Positions 33,306-43,031 of a stretch of DNA of 64,000 bases are shown one piece after another. The notes beneath the pieces are model-generated. The model was not told the DNA's origin, ran no database searches, and saw nothing but the letters and a program-made list of their open reading frames with translations. Made by a program: the position numbers and the translations under genes. Location: the NCBI RefSeq assembly GCF_000014565.1, contig NC_008268.1, positions 5,646,501 to 5,710,500 on the forward strand, in the 5' to 3' direction. This stretch comes from Rhodococcus jostii RHA1 (GTDB taxonomy: Bacteria > Actinomycetota > Actinomycetes > Mycobacteriales > Mycobacteriaceae). Positions within the stretch are counted from its first letter, which is position 1. Every line of letters starts with the position of its first letter.

Positions 33306-34762
33306 GCACCCCCACCCTGACCACCGCGACCAAGGTCAACCAGCTCATCGGCGGCCAGTGGGGCCCGGCCGACTCCGGCAACTGGCTCGAGGTCGAAAAC
33401 CCGGCCCGCCGTGAAATTCTCGCACTGATCCCGGACTCCGGGGAGGCTGACGTCAACCGCGCCGTCGCCGCCGCGAAGGACGCGTTCGGTCCGTGGAAAG
33501 CGCTGCCGGCCCGAGACCGCGGCGCCCTGCTGATCAAGCTCGGCGACAAGATCGCCGAAAATCAGGAAGAACTCGCCCGGATCATCGCCTCCGAGACCGG
33601 CAACGCCCTGCGGACGCAGGCCCGCGGTGAGGCCGCCAGCGGCGCGGACATCTTCCGCTTCTACGGTCAGATCGCCTCCGAGCAGAAGGGCGAGACCCTC
33701 CCGTTCGGGGAGAACCTCGTCAGCTACACCGTGCGCGAGCCGCTCGGTGTGGTCGGCGGTATCGTCCCGTGGAACGCCCCGGTCACGCTGTCCTCGCTCA
33801 AGATCGCGATGGCGTTGGCGATGGGCAACACGCTGGTCCTCAAGACCGCAGAACTCGCTCCGCTGGCCGTGCTCAAGCTCGCCGAATGGGCGCACGAGAT
33901 CCTGCCCGCCGGTGTACTCAACGTGCTGACCGGATCGGGCCAGAAGGTCGGCGTGCCGCTGTCGAAGCACCCCGACGTCGCGAAGCTGACCTTCACCGGC
34001 TCCACCGGTGTCGGCAAGGAAATCCTCGCCGCGGCCGCCGACCGGATCGTCCCGGTCACCCTCGAACTCGGCGGCAAGTCGCCGGCGATCGTATTTCCCG
34101 ACTCCGACGACGACGCCACCGTCGACGGTGTGATCGCCGGGATGCGCTTCACCCGGCAGGGCCAGTCCTGCACCGCCGGATCGCGGCTAAACCTGCACGA
34201 GGACATCTTCGACTCGTTCCTCGAGAAGCTGAAGAACAAGCTGGGCCAGTTCAAGATCGGTGACCCGCTCGACGAGGCCACCGACATCGGTGCCATCGTC
34301 AGCGAGAAGCAGTTCGACACCGTCTGCCGCTACATCACCTCCGGTATCACCCAGGGTGGCACCGTGATCACCGGCGGACCCGAACGTCCGGTGGACGGTG
34401 ACGGCTTCTTCGTCGCCCCCACCGTCATCACCGGCGCCGACGCCGACTGGGACATCACCCGCGAAGAGGTCTTCGGACCGGTGCTCGTGGTGATCCCATG
34501 GAAGGACGAGGACCAGGTCCTGGCCGCGGCCAACGACAGCACCTACGGTCTGGCCGGCTACGTGTGGACCAAGGACATCACCAAGGCCATCCGCACCGCC
34601 AACGCCCTCGAGGTCGGCTGGGTGCAGATCAACCGCGGCGGCGGCCAGTTGCCCGGCATGTCCTACGGCGGCATCAAGCAGTCCGGCCTCGGCCGTGAGT
34701 ACTCCGTCGACGGGGCACTCGAAAGTTTCACCCAGGTAAAGAACATCACCATCGCGGTCTGA
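33302..34762 (+). CDS. NAD-dependent aldehyde dehydrogenase
   Basis: A 486-aa ALDH. General base E255 lies in TLELGGKSP and nucleophile C290 in GQSCTAGSR. The cofactor motif IVPWNAPV and FTGSTGVG are present. GTG at 33302 overlaps the preceding stop. It likely oxidises the semialdehyde made by the HIBADH-like enzyme to a carboxylate. A methylmalonate-semialdehyde-type role is possible, but the CoA-dependent family has different features, so I call it generic. A hairpin follows the stop. Confidence 0.85.
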   Translation: MSTPTLTTATKVNQLIGGQWGPADSGNWLEVENPARREILALIPDSGEADVNRAVAAAKDAFGPWKALPARDRGALLIKLGDKIAENQEELARIIASETGNALRTQARGEAASGADIFRFYGQIASEQKGETLPFGENLVSYTVREPLGVVGGIVPWNAPVTLSSLKIAMALAMGNTLVLKTAELAPLAVLKLAEWAHEILPAGVLNVLTGSGQKVGVPLSKHPDVAKLTFTGSTGVGKEILAAAADRIVPVTLELGGKSPAIVFPDSDDDATVDGVIAGMRFTRQGQSCTAGSRLNLHEDIFDSFLEKLKNKLGQFKIGDPLDEATDIGAIVSEKQFDTVCRYITSGITQGGTVITGGPERPVDGDGFFVAPTVITGADADWDITREEVFGPVLVVIPWKDEDQVLAAANDSTYGLAGYVWTKDITKAIRTANALEVGWVQINRGGGQLPGMSYGGIKQSGLGREYSVDGALESFTQVKNITIAV

Positions 34763-34771
34763 CCTCCGCCT

Positions 34772-34804
34772 CTCCCGGCGCCGCCCCGGCGGCGGCGCCG
34801 GGAG
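34772..34804 (+). terminator. GC-rich hairpin after ALDH, no U tract
   Basis: A perfect 14-bp stem (34772-34785 with 34791-34804, loop CCGGC) lies 9 bp after the ALDH stop. No T run follows, so it is either a weak terminator or a processing/pausing structure before the permease operon. Confidence 0.55.
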
Positions 34805-34935
34805 CCCACTCGGGCGTCCTCGGACAAGCGCCTCCCTCGCACTCGATCCGAACCCCAGCTAGAGCAACCGAGCGACGCCGGGCACCTTCCCTGTGTCACG
34901 GCGGTCCTCGCCGACCCTGGAAACAAGGACACACC

Positions 34936-36369
34936 ATGACAGTCGACAGTTCCCACGAACAGTTGAACGAGGACGGCCTCGCACAAGGCCTGAACAAACG
35001 GCACATCCGGATGATCGCCATCGGCGGCGCCATCGGCGTCGGCCTGTTCCTCGGCTCCGGCAAGGGCATCTCCTACGCCGGCCCCGCCCTGGTCGGTGTC
35101 TACGCCATCACCGGCGTGTTCATCTTCATCATCATGCGCGCCCTCGGCGAGCTGCTGATGTACCGGCCCGTCACCGGCTCCTTCGCCGAATACGCTCGTG
35201 AATTCCTCGGCCCTGTATACGGTTTCATCACCGGGTGGGGATACTGGATCACCTGGACCATCATCGGCATGGCCGAGCTCACCGCCGCCGGCATCTTCGT
35301 CAGATTCTGGTTCCCCTCGATGCCGCAATACCTCACCGCCCTGATCGCCCTGATCGCGCTCGTCACCCTGAACCTGGCCAAGGTCGGCTTCTTCGGCGAA
35401 GCCGAATTCTGGTTCGCCTCCATCAAAGTCATCACCATCGTCGCCCTCATCGCCGGCGGGATCTTCGCCCTGGTCTTCAACGTCGGCAAGGCCGGCCAGG
35501 AAGGCGGCATCGCCAACCTCTGGGATCACGGCGGCATCGCACCCCACGGCCTGCTCGCCGTCCTGCTCGCCTTCCAGATCGTGGTGTTCTCCTACCAGGG
35601 TGTCGAACTGATCGGCATGACCGCCGCCGAAACCAAGAACCGCGCCACCGTCCTGCCCAAGGCCATCAACTCCATCCCCTGGCGCATCGGCATCTTCTAC
35701 GTCGGCACCCTGGTCGTGCTTCTCTCCCTCTTCCCGTGGGATCAGTTCAACGCCGACTCGAGCCCATTCGTGAAGGGCTTCACCCAGATCGGGCTGCCCG
35801 CCGCCGCCAGCATCATGAACTTCGTCGTCCTCGCCTCCGCGCTCTCGTCGTGTTCGGCGGGCCTGTTCAGCAACGGCCGCCTGCTCAAGAAGCTCGCCGC
35901 CGACGGGGTCGCACCGAAAATGTTCGAGAAGACCAACCGCGGCCACGTCCCGGCCGCCGCCATCATCGCCTCCGGGTCTCTGATGCTCGTCAGCGTCGCG
36001 ATCAACGCCATCGTCCCCGAGCAGGCGTTCTCCTACATCTCCTCGGTCGCCACCCTCGGTGCGATCTGGTCCTGGGGCGTCATCGTCGCCTGCCACCTCG
36101 TCTACCGGCGCCGCGTCGAGCGCGGTGAGGTCCCCGCAAGCACCTTCCGCCTTCCGCTCGCCACACCGTTGTGCTGGGCCACCCTCGCCTTCCTGGCTGC
36201 GGTCACCGTCCTGCTCGCCTTCGACGAGGGCCAGCGCATCGCCCTCTATGCCCTGCCGATCTGGGCCGCCGTCCTGCTTACCGGGTACTACCTCTCGGCC
36301 CGGCGCACAGCGTCCCCGGTGGCGCCGAGCCCGGCCACCGAAAACGACCGTCCCGCACTACATCCCTGA
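34936..36369 (+). CDS. amino-acid permease, APC family
   Basis: A 477-aa permease with about 12 hydrophobic segments. The first helix carries IAIGGAIGVGLFLGSGKGI, the hallmark G-x-G-x-G-x-F substrate loop, and FSYQGVELIGMTAAETKN follows helix 6. The nearest types are CycA/AnsP/proline-specific permeases. In this island it probably imports serine, glycine, D-serine or an analogue. An ACAAGGACA site precedes the ATG. It begins a run with the SHMT-like and serine ammonia-lyase genes (76-bp gap). Confidence 0.85.
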   Translation: MTVDSSHEQLNEDGLAQGLNKRHIRMIAIGGAIGVGLFLGSGKGISYAGPALVGVYAITGVFIFIIMRALGELLMYRPVTGSFAEYAREFLGPVYGFITGWGYWITWTIIGMAELTAAGIFVRFWFPSMPQYLTALIALIALVTLNLAKVGFFGEAEFWFASIKVITIVALIAGGIFALVFNVGKAGQEGGIANLWDHGGIAPHGLLAVLLAFQIVVFSYQGVELIGMTAAETKNRATVLPKAINSIPWRIGIFYVGTLVVLLSLFPWDQFNADSSPFVKGFTQIGLPAAASIMNFVVLASALSSCSAGLFSNGRLLKKLAADGVAPKMFEKTNRGHVPAAAIIASGSLMLVSVAINAIVPEQAFSYISSVATLGAIWSWGVIVACHLVYRRRVERGEVPASTFRLPLATPLCWATLAFLAAVTVLLAFDEGQRIALYALPIWAAVLLTGYYLSARRTASPVAPSPATENDRPALHP

Positions 36370-36445
36370 CGTCGAGTCTGGCCGCACCTGCAACCGGGTG
36401 CGGCCAGGCTCGCCGTCCACCCACCACCGACCAGGAGACAGACGC

Positions 36446-37807
36446 ATGACACCCCGTTCGACCATCGCTCCCTGGGCATCACCGATCGCTCAGCAGCGTC
36501 TGTCGACCCTGGAGACCGCGCATACCGAGACCAGCACCGCCCAGGTCGTCGAATCGGTGCATCGGTCGCTGGCTGAGCACCATGCGCGGATCAACGATGG
36601 GATCGTCCTCTACGCCGGCACCAACGTCCTGTCCCCGAATGTGACGGCCGCACACGACACCGCGCTGTCCACCCGCCCGGCGTTGGGGTGGCCGGGGGAG
36701 AAGGTGCAGACCGCGGTGCAGGAGATCGAGCACCTCGAGGTGCTCGCTACCCGCCAGGTCGCCCAGGCGCTGCGGGGAACCTACGCCGAGGTGCGGTACC
36801 TGACCGCCACCATGGCCAACCTCGCCGCCTATATCGCGTTTACCGACCCCGGCGACACCATCGCCGTTCTGTCCCCGGAATCCGGCGGCCACGCCAGCCA
36901 TCAACAGATACTCGGCACCGCGGGCATTCGGGGGCTGACCGTCGAGCACCTGCCGTACTCGCCGAGCGCCCTCGACATCGACGCCGGGGAAATCGACGAC
37001 TTCGTCCACCGGTTACGACCGCGGCTGATCGTGGTCGGCGGCAGCGTCACCCTGTTCCCTCACAACCTCGGACCGATCCGCGAGGCCGCCGACCGGGTCG
37101 GTGCCGTCGTGGTCTACGACGCCTCCCACACCGCAGGTTTGATCGCCGCCGGCTACTACCAGGACCCACTCGCCGAGGGCGCCGATGTGGTGACGTTCTC
37201 GACATACAAGACCTTCGCCGGCCCCGCGGGCGGCGCCGCCGTCACCCACTCCGCCGAGCATGCCGAGCGCCTCGCCGCCGCCGCATATCCAACGATGCTG
37301 TCGAACTACGACCCAGCCCGCCTCGGCCCGCTCGCAGTAGCCGCCGGTGAGGCGGTCGACCAGTCGCCGCCGTGGGCCGCGGTCACCATCGAGTACGCAG
37401 GCGAGCTGGCCGCGAACCTCAACGCGCTCGGGCTGGTCGTCGTCGGCCGCCGCCTCGGCTACACACGCAGCCACCAGGTCGTCATCGACGCCCAAGGCAT
37501 CGGCGGGGGGCCGGCCGCGGTCCGCCGGCTCGAGGCCGACGGCATCTACACCGGCGCATGCCGGCTGCCGTGGCAGAGCCCGGGCACCCCACCCGAGGGC
37601 GTGCGCCTGGGCGTGCAGGAGTTCATCCGCTGCGGCGCCGGGTTCGACACCGTCACCGACCTAGCCGCTCTCGTGCACCGATCCCTCACCACCACCGACG
37701 ACACCCCACTGACCCCGGCGACCCGGCACCTGCGCCGACAGGTCACCACCGACCTGTGGGGTCGTCCCGCCGCTTGTCCATCCACCGACGAATGGAGCAC
37801 CGTCTGA
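36446..37807 (+). CDS. serine hydroxymethyltransferase-like PLP enzyme
   Basis: A 453-aa fold-type I PLP protein. The SHMT-like YDASHTAGLIAAG (PLP-binding Asp, His) and TFSTYKTFAGPAGGA (Schiff-base Lys) are conserved. The tail after the large domain is short. Canonical GlyA motifs are altered, so it may be an SHMT paralogue such as alpha-methylserine or 3-hydroxyaspartate-type aldolase rather than the housekeeping enzyme. The adjacent serine ammonia-lyase, overlapping by one base, suggests it generates or consumes serine. AGGAGAC site before ATG. Confidence 0.75.
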   Translation: MTPRSTIAPWASPIAQQRLSTLETAHTETSTAQVVESVHRSLAEHHARINDGIVLYAGTNVLSPNVTAAHDTALSTRPALGWPGEKVQTAVQEIEHLEVLATRQVAQALRGTYAEVRYLTATMANLAAYIAFTDPGDTIAVLSPESGGHASHQQILGTAGIRGLTVEHLPYSPSALDIDAGEIDDFVHRLRPRLIVVGGSVTLFPHNLGPIREAADRVGAVVVYDASHTAGLIAAGYYQDPLAEGADVVTFSTYKTFAGPAGGAAVTHSAEHAERLAAAAYPTMLSNYDPARLGPLAVAAGEAVDQSPPWAAVTIEYAGELAANLNALGLVVVGRRLGYTRSHQVVIDAQGIGGGPAAVRRLEADGIYTGACRLPWQSPGTPPEGVRLGVQEFIRCGAGFDTVTDLAALVHRSLTTTDDTPLTPATRHLRRQVTTDLWGRPAACPSTDEWSTV

Positions 37808-39216
37808 TGGCTCTCAGCGCTTTCGACCTCTTCTCCATCGGCATCGGCCCGTCCAGCTCGCACACAGTAGGCCCGATGCGCGCCGGCACCCTGTTCGTCG
37901 ACGAGGTCAAACACCTCCTCGAGGTCCGGTCGATCACCCGCCTCGAGGTCGACCTCTACGGGTCCCTTGCGGCGACCGGCCGTGGGCACGGCACCCTCGG
38001 CGCCGTCCTCCTCGGCCTCGAGGGCAACGCCCCCGAGACGGTCGACCCCACCTACGCCCACACCCGCGTCGAACAAATCGACACCGAACACCGCCTACAG
38101 TTCGGCTCGACCACCGACCTGGTCTTCGGCACCGCGGACATCGGCATGCACCCGTTGACCATCAAAGACCGCCACACCAACACCATCCGGTTCGCCGTCC
38201 ACACCGACCCGGCCGCCGCCGAGTGTTCCGCCGACCAACTCGCCGCCACCACCCCCGCCCACGAGGCCGTGTACTACTCGATCGGCGGCGGCTTCGTGGA
38301 ACGAGACGGCCACAACGCCGCCGGGCCGGAGACCCCGGTACCACTGCCCTTCCGCACCGGCGCCGAACTGCTCGACATCTGCGAGCGCAAGAACCTGCCG
38401 ATCAGCGACGTCATGTGGCGCAACGAACTCGCCACCCGCAGCCCCGAACAAATCCGTGCCGGGCTGCTCGAAATCTGGCAGGTGATGGCCGCCTCGATCC
38501 ACAACGGGTTCACCACCCCCGGCCACCTGCCGGGATCGCTACGGGTCAAGCGCCGCGCCGCGGAGTTCTACTCCCGCCTGGTCGAACGCGAGAAGGTCGT
38601 CGACCATGCCGACTCGATGGATTGGCTCAACGTCGCCGCGATGGCGGTCAACGAGGAGAACGCCGCCGGCGGGCGGATCGTGACCGCCCCCACCAACGGC
38701 GCCGCGGGAATCGTCCCCGCCGTCCTGTTCTGGGCGCTGCGCTACCTCCCCGGCCTCAACACCCAGCACGACCGCGACGACGCGGTAGTGAAGTACCTGC
38801 TCACTGCCGCCGCGATCGCCGTGCTCTACAAAGAACGCGCCTCGATCTCCGGCGCCGAGGTCGGCTGCCAGGGCGAGGTCGGCTCCGCCTGCTCGATGGC
38901 CGCCGGCGCCCTCGCCGAACTGCTCGGCGCCACCCCCGCGCAGGTCGAAAACGCCGCCGAGATCGGCATCGAACACAACCTCGGCCTGACCTGCGACCCG
39001 ATCGGCGGCCTGGTGCAGATCCCGTGCATCGAACGCAACGCCATCGCCTCCGTCAAAGCCGTCAACGCGGCGAAAATGGCCCTGCACGGCGACGGCACCC
39101 ACCGCGTGACGCTCGACCAGGCAATCGAGACCATGCGGCAGACCGGGATGGACATGCTCACGAAATACAAGGAAACCTCCACCGGCGGCCTCGCCGTCAA
39201 CGTCCCCGAATGCTGA
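37807..39216 (+). CDS. sdaA: L-serine ammonia-lyase, single-chain 4Fe-4S type
   Basis: A 469-aa iron-sulfur serine dehydratase with both domains in one chain. The N-terminal half has [15 protein letters not shown]. The C-terminal half has [13 protein letters not shown] and the cluster cysteines in [12 protein letters not shown] and [18 protein letters not shown]. The protein converts L-serine to pyruvate and ammonia. Its start overlaps the SHMT-like stop (TGATG), so they are coupled. It ends the serine operon and is followed, after 99 bp, by the PucR-type regulator. Confidence 0.9.
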   Translation: MALSAFDLFSIGIGPSSSHTVGPMRAGTLFVDEVKHLLEVRSITRLEVDLYGSLAATGRGHGTLGAVLLGLEGNAPETVDPTYAHTRVEQIDTEHRLQFGSTTDLVFGTADIGMHPLTIKDRHTNTIRFAVHTDPAAAECSADQLAATTPAHEAVYYSIGGGFVERDGHNAAGPETPVPLPFRTGAELLDICERKNLPISDVMWRNELATRSPEQIRAGLLEIWQVMAASIHNGFTTPGHLPGSLRVKRRAAEFYSRLVEREKVVDHADSMDWLNVAAMAVNEENAAGGRIVTAPTNGAAGIVPAVLFWALRYLPGLNTQHDRDDAVVKYLLTAAAIAVLYKERASISGAEVGCQGEVGSACSMAAGALAELLGATPAQVENAAEIGIEHNLGLTCDPIGGLVQIPCIERNAIASVKAVNAAKMALHGDGTHRVTLDQAIETMRQTGMDMLTKYKETSTGGLAVNVPEC

Positions 39217-39315
39217 CATGACCGCACCCACCCGAGCCCGGCCCCAGCGGATCGACAGACGCGTCTGCCTGCACCGGATCCGCCCCGACCCACGCATGAA
39301 GCGGATGATGAGGCT

Positions 39316-40530
39316 GTGAGCGAGAGCGAGATCCAACCCGCGATCGACGAGATCGCCAACGCACTGGGCACCGGTGCGTCCCTTGACGACCTCACCGGCC
39401 GACTCGTCGCCTACAGTGCCCAGCACGGCCGTGCCGACGACGCCCGGGTACGGTCCCTGCTCAACCGAGAAGTACCCGAGGACATCCGCGACTGGGAAGC
39501 ACGCCACGGCACCGGAACTGCCGTCGAACCGATCATCATCCCGGCCAACCCGGACCTGAAGATGGACCCCCGCATCTGCGTTCCGCTGATCCACCGCGGC
39601 GTGCGCACCGGACTGCTCTATGTCATCGACCCGCTCGCCCCGGAGAACCCGGATCGGGTCACCACGACGGTCGCCCTCATCGCCGACCAGGTCGAACTCC
39701 TCGCCACCGTCCTCTACGAAATGGCCTCCCCGCACCTGGACGAACGACATCAACGCGAACTCGAGTTCTTCGCCGCCTGCCAAGGCAACGCCGATGCCCT
39801 CGACACGGTCGCGAACTGGTCGCCGGTGCGGTCGGCGTCCTCGCTGCGGCTGGCGGTCTCGATCTTCTCGGCCGGCGAAGACGTCACCGCCTTCTCCGAG
39901 ACCCGCGCCGCCCAGCTGCGACTGGCCAGTCAGCAGACCGTCTCACGGTATCCGAGCGTGGTCGCCGGATCGGTGCAGGACAGCCACTCGGTGGTGCTGC
40001 TGCGACCGGACAACGAGGCGAACGCCGCCCTGCGTCTGCATCAGCGGCTCGCCGCCGCATCCGGCGTCACCCAACCCGGCACTACCTCGCCGGAACGTCT
40101 CTACACCGGTGTGGCAGAGAACATCTCCTCCATCGACCAACTTCCCGAAGGATACCGGCGGGCGGTGATCGCCGCTCAAACCGCCGCCGTCGAACCGGAA
40201 TCGGGCACCATCGCCACCTGGGACACCATCGGCCCATACCGGTTGATCGCCACCCGCCTACGCACCGACGGCACCGTCTCCGACCTACTCGCCGCCCTCG
40301 TCGAAGCAGACCCCAACGGTGACCTCGTGAACACCCTCGAAGTGTTCTACGACCAGGGCGACAACGTCAAAGCCGTCGCCGACACCCTGCACCTGCACCG
40401 GACCAGCCTCTATTACCGGATCAACAAGATCCGCGACATCCTCGGCGTCGACCCCCTGGGCGGCGCCACCCGCCTCGAGCTGCACCTCGCGCTCAAGGCA
40501 CGCCGCTGGACGCGACGCCCACGAATCTGA
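39316..40530 (+). CDS. PucR/CdaR-type transcriptional regulator
   Basis: A 404-aa protein. The N-terminal 170 residues form a possible sensor domain and the C-terminal 60 carry the PucR-family HTH: LEVFYDQGDNVKAVADTLHLH and LYYRINKIRDILGV. Such regulators activate catabolic genes, often for purine, sugar acid or amino-acid degradation. Immediately downstream of sdaA on the same strand, it is the likely regulator of the serine island. The GTG start lies in GGCTGTGAGC, with GATGAGG upstream. Confidence 0.8.
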   Translation: MSESEIQPAIDEIANALGTGASLDDLTGRLVAYSAQHGRADDARVRSLLNREVPEDIRDWEARHGTGTAVEPIIIPANPDLKMDPRICVPLIHRGVRTGLLYVIDPLAPENPDRVTTTVALIADQVELLATVLYEMASPHLDERHQRELEFFAACQGNADALDTVANWSPVRSASSLRLAVSIFSAGEDVTAFSETRAAQLRLASQQTVSRYPSVVAGSVQDSHSVVLLRPDNEANAALRLHQRLAAASGVTQPGTTSPERLYTGVAENISSIDQLPEGYRRAVIAAQTAAVEPESGTIATWDTIGPYRLIATRLRTDGTVSDLLAALVEADPNGDLVNTLEVFYDQGDNVKAVADTLHLHRTSLYYRINKIRDILGVDPLGGATRLELHLALKARRWTRRPRI

Positions 40531-40615
40531 ACCAGGCGCCGAAATCCGACGCAGCACGCCCCGTTCCTCATCTATCGCAGGCCGATTCGTCACGTCGGCC
40601 AAAAGGAGATCTGTC

Positions 40616-42769
40616 ATGACTTCCCCCGCCGCGCCCGCCGCCTCTCCGCGCCATCGGGTGGTGGTGATCGGGTCCGGGTTCGGCGGGTTGTTCGCCACCA
40701 AGGCATTGCGTCGCGCGGACGTGGACCTGACTATCGTCGACCGCACCACCCACCACCTGTTCCAGCCACTGCTGTACCAGGTCGCCACCGGCATCCTCTC
40801 CGAAGGAGAGATCGCACCCTCGAACCGGATGATCCTCGAGGACCAACCCAACGCCACCGTTCTGCTCGGCGACGTCTCCACGGTCGACCTGACCGCCCAG
40901 ACGGTCACCTCCGTGCAGGACGGGCGCACCACCGTCACCGGATACGACAGTCTCATCGTCTCCGCCGGCGCCCAACAGTCCTACTTCGGTAACGACCACT
41001 TCGCCGAACACGCCCCCGGCATGAAAACCATCGACGACGCCCTCGAACTCCGCGGCCGCATCCTCGGCGCGTTCGAACGCGCCGAGATCTGCTCCGACCC
41101 CCCCGAGCGTGCAAAGCTGCTGACCTTCGTCGTCGTCGGTGCCGGACCCACCGGTGTCGAGATGGCCGGGCAGATCGCCGAACTCGCGCACCGAACCCTG
41201 GTCGACGTCTACCGCAACTTCGACACCCGCGACGCCCGGATCATCCTCCTCGACGCCGCCCCAACCGTTCTGCCACCGTTCGGACTCAACCTCGGCAACA
41301 AAGCCGCCGCGGCACTCGAGGAGCTCGGCGTCGAGATCCAACTCGGCACAATGGTCACCGACGTCGACGCCGACGGGCTCACCGTCCGCGACAGCGACGG
41401 TGAACACCACCGCATCGACGCCGCCTGCAAGGTGTGGTCCGCCGGCGTCGCCGCCAACCCCCTGGGCGCCCAGCTCGCCGCCCAGTCCGGGGCCGACCTC
41501 GACCGCGCCGGCCGTGTCACCGTTGAGGACGACCTCACCCTGCCCGGACACCCGAACGTCTTCGTCGTCGGCGACATGATGGCCAAGGATCGTCTGCCCG
41601 GTGTCGCGCAGGTCGCCATCCAGGGCGGCCGCTACGCCGCGCAGCAGATCAAAACCGAGCTCACCGCAGCCACCAAGGACCGCACCACATCCGAGCGGGC
41701 ACCGTTCCGCTACCGCGACAAAGGTTCGATGGCCACGATCGCCCGCTTCAAGGCCGTCACCAAGGTCGGCAACCCCGAACTGACCGGTGTTCTCGCGTGG
41801 ATACTCTGGCTGGCCGTCCACGTCGTGTACGTCGTCGGCTTCCGCAGCCGCCTGGCCACGCTGATCTCTTGGACCTGCACCTTCCTCGGCCGCTGGCGAG
41901 GCCAACTCACCATCACCGACCAACAGATCACAGCCCGAAACGCCATCGCCCAACTACACCTGATCAACAACGGCCACGACGACGCCGACGACCCGATCGC
42001 AAAGGCCGGCGCAGATTTCCTTGGCGACGCGTTCGCGCCGGAAACGCCCCCCTCTCCTTCGCCGTCTCGGGGAAAGAAGAGGTCTGCAGGGATCGGCGGT
42101 GGTGTGACCGGCTTTGTCGCTCGCTGCCGCTGGCTAGGCCCCGGCGTTGTGGAAATTGTGCGGTTGGTTCTGGCGCTCGGGTCGGCACACCGGTGCGGCT
42201 TGGAGGCCCTGGCGGATGAGCATGTGTCGGTGCCGACCGACAAGGGTGCATGTGGGCAAGGTGTCCGCACTGGTGGCCGGAATGGTTGCGGGCGCGGACA
42301 GCATCGACGACATGGCAGTGCTGCGGCACGGAGCCCTCCCCACGGTCTTCGACCGCCCGTATGCCCCGTCGACGCTGGGCTCGTTCCTGCGGTCGTTCAC
42401 CTTCGGGCACGTCCGCCAACTCGACGCCGTAGCCACCCGCTTCCTGTGTGGCTTTGGCCGAACGGACATTCAGCCTGCACGACTGGTTCGCCAGTCGCGG
42501 GATTCCCGATCCGTGGGCTCGGTACCTCGGAGAAGCGGCATCCGAGCGCACACCGGTTCGAGGGCGCCGCGGCAATCGAGCCAACAAGTGCCACACAGAA
42601 TCGTCGTCTGCCACACCTCCCGGCAGAAAATGACCCATTATCAGGCACGGGTTCGCCAGATTCAGCGCCCCACCGGTCGAACGTCTCGCACACCGACCGT
42701 AGAAGCGGGTGTAACCGCGTCGAATGTGCAGAAAGTACGGTCCGAATCCGATCCCGGCCTAGTAGGTGA
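40616..42769 (+). CDS. ndh: type II NADH dehydrogenase with foreign C-terminal extension
   Basis: About residues 1-460 are a complete NDH-2: FAD motif VVVIGSGFGGLF, NAD motif VVVGAGPTGVEMAGQIAEL, VFVVGDM and a C-terminal membrane-anchoring region (ILWLAVHVVYVVGF). This enzyme passes electrons from NADH to quinone without pumping protons. The native protein should stop near NNGHDDADDPIAKAG (about 42.0 kb). Instead the frame continues 250 residues into low-complexity sequence and a transposase relic to a stop at 42769. Probably an insertion removed the stop. Either the extension is tolerated or the predicted end is wrong. AAGGAG site before ATG. Confidence 0.85.
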   Translation: MTSPAAPAASPRHRVVVIGSGFGGLFATKALRRADVDLTIVDRTTHHLFQPLLYQVATGILSEGEIAPSNRMILEDQPNATVLLGDVSTVDLTAQTVTSVQDGRTTVTGYDSLIVSAGAQQSYFGNDHFAEHAPGMKTIDDALELRGRILGAFERAEICSDPPERAKLLTFVVVGAGPTGVEMAGQIAELAHRTLVDVYRNFDTRDARIILLDAAPTVLPPFGLNLGNKAAAALEELGVEIQLGTMVTDVDADGLTVRDSDGEHHRIDAACKVWSAGVAANPLGAQLAAQSGADLDRAGRVTVEDDLTLPGHPNVFVVGDMMAKDRLPGVAQVAIQGGRYAAQQIKTELTAATKDRTTSERAPFRYRDKGSMATIARFKAVTKVGNPELTGVLAWILWLAVHVVYVVGFRSRLATLISWTCTFLGRWRGQLTITDQQITARNAIAQLHLINNGHDDADDPIAKAGADFLGDAFAPETPPSPSPSRGKKRSAGIGGGVTGFVARCRWLGPGVVEIVRLVLALGSAHRCGLEALADEHVSVPTDKGACGQGVRTGGRNGCGRGQHRRHGSAAARSPPHGLRPPVCPVDAGLVPAVVHLRARPPTRRRSHPLPVWLWPNGHSACTTGSPVAGFPIRGLGTSEKRHPSAHRFEGAAAIEPTSATQNRRLPHLPAENDPLSGTGSPDSAPHRSNVSHTDRRSGCNRVECAESTVRIRSRPSR
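42160..42436 (+). pseudogene. IS1380-family transposase relic
   Basis: Two frames carry consecutive pieces of an IS1380-type transposase N-terminus. In the ndh frame is RCGLEALADEHVSVPTDKGA. One frame over, after a frameshift near 42250, is KVSALVAGMVAGADSIDDM followed by VLRHGAL, YAPSTLGSFLRSFTFG and HVRQLDAVATRFL. That is roughly 90 of the usual 450 or so residues. No terminal repeats or the DDE part are visible. It sits directly after ndh and before tRNA-Gly, indicating an old insertion. Confidence 0.85.
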
Positions 42770-42864
42770 ACCCAACAGGCTCCATCGGGTGTACACCCGG
42801 TGGTTCGGTCGGTCGTCCGTCCGTCGGTCGTGGTGGATGGAGCCGAGTAAGTGTAGAGAGATGG
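42437..42864. other. 428-bp gene-free junction region next to tRNA-Gly
   Basis: No gene is supported. A short frame (TFSLHDWFASRGIPDPWARY) at about 42460-42530 has no recognised family. GTCGGTCGTCCGTCCGTCGG around 42810-42830 is low-complexity. ATGGAGCCGA occurs at 42835-42844 and again at 42861-42870, where it is the tRNA 3' end, so there is a small duplication at the tRNA end. Confidence 0.5.
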
Positions 42865-42935
42865 AGCCGATGACGGGAATCGAACCCGCGTATTCAGCTT
42901 GGGAAGCTGATGTTCTGCCATTGAACTACATCGGC
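42865..42935 (-). tRNA. tRNA-Gly (anticodon CCC)
   Basis: Reading the minus strand from 42935, the acceptor arm is GCCGATG/CATCGGC. The D arm is GTTC/GAAC. The anticodon stem TCAGC/GCTGA encloses TTCCCAA, so the anticodon is CCC. The T arm is GCGGG-TTCGATT-CCCGT. The discriminator is T and the encoded CCA is at 42862-42864. All stems are paired, with one G-T pair. Confidence 0.95.
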
Positions 42936-43031
42936 GCGCACGATATTGGGCGCCCGTAGGCAGGCCCAACACCCTGCGGCGGAAACATTATCAGATGGTG
43001 ATCCGGACTACCCGGGCACACGCGCGGTGTG

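Noticed and set aside
34763..34935. A glycine or other riboswitch before the serine-type permease
   Set aside because: The leader has only a GC hairpin. The conserved core sequences of a glycine riboswitch are absent.
34663..36096. A 477-codon minus-strand frame over the permease
   Set aside because: It is a shadow of the APC permease, which has a proper first-helix motif and ribosome site. The minus frame is Asp/Glu/Gly-rich without domains.
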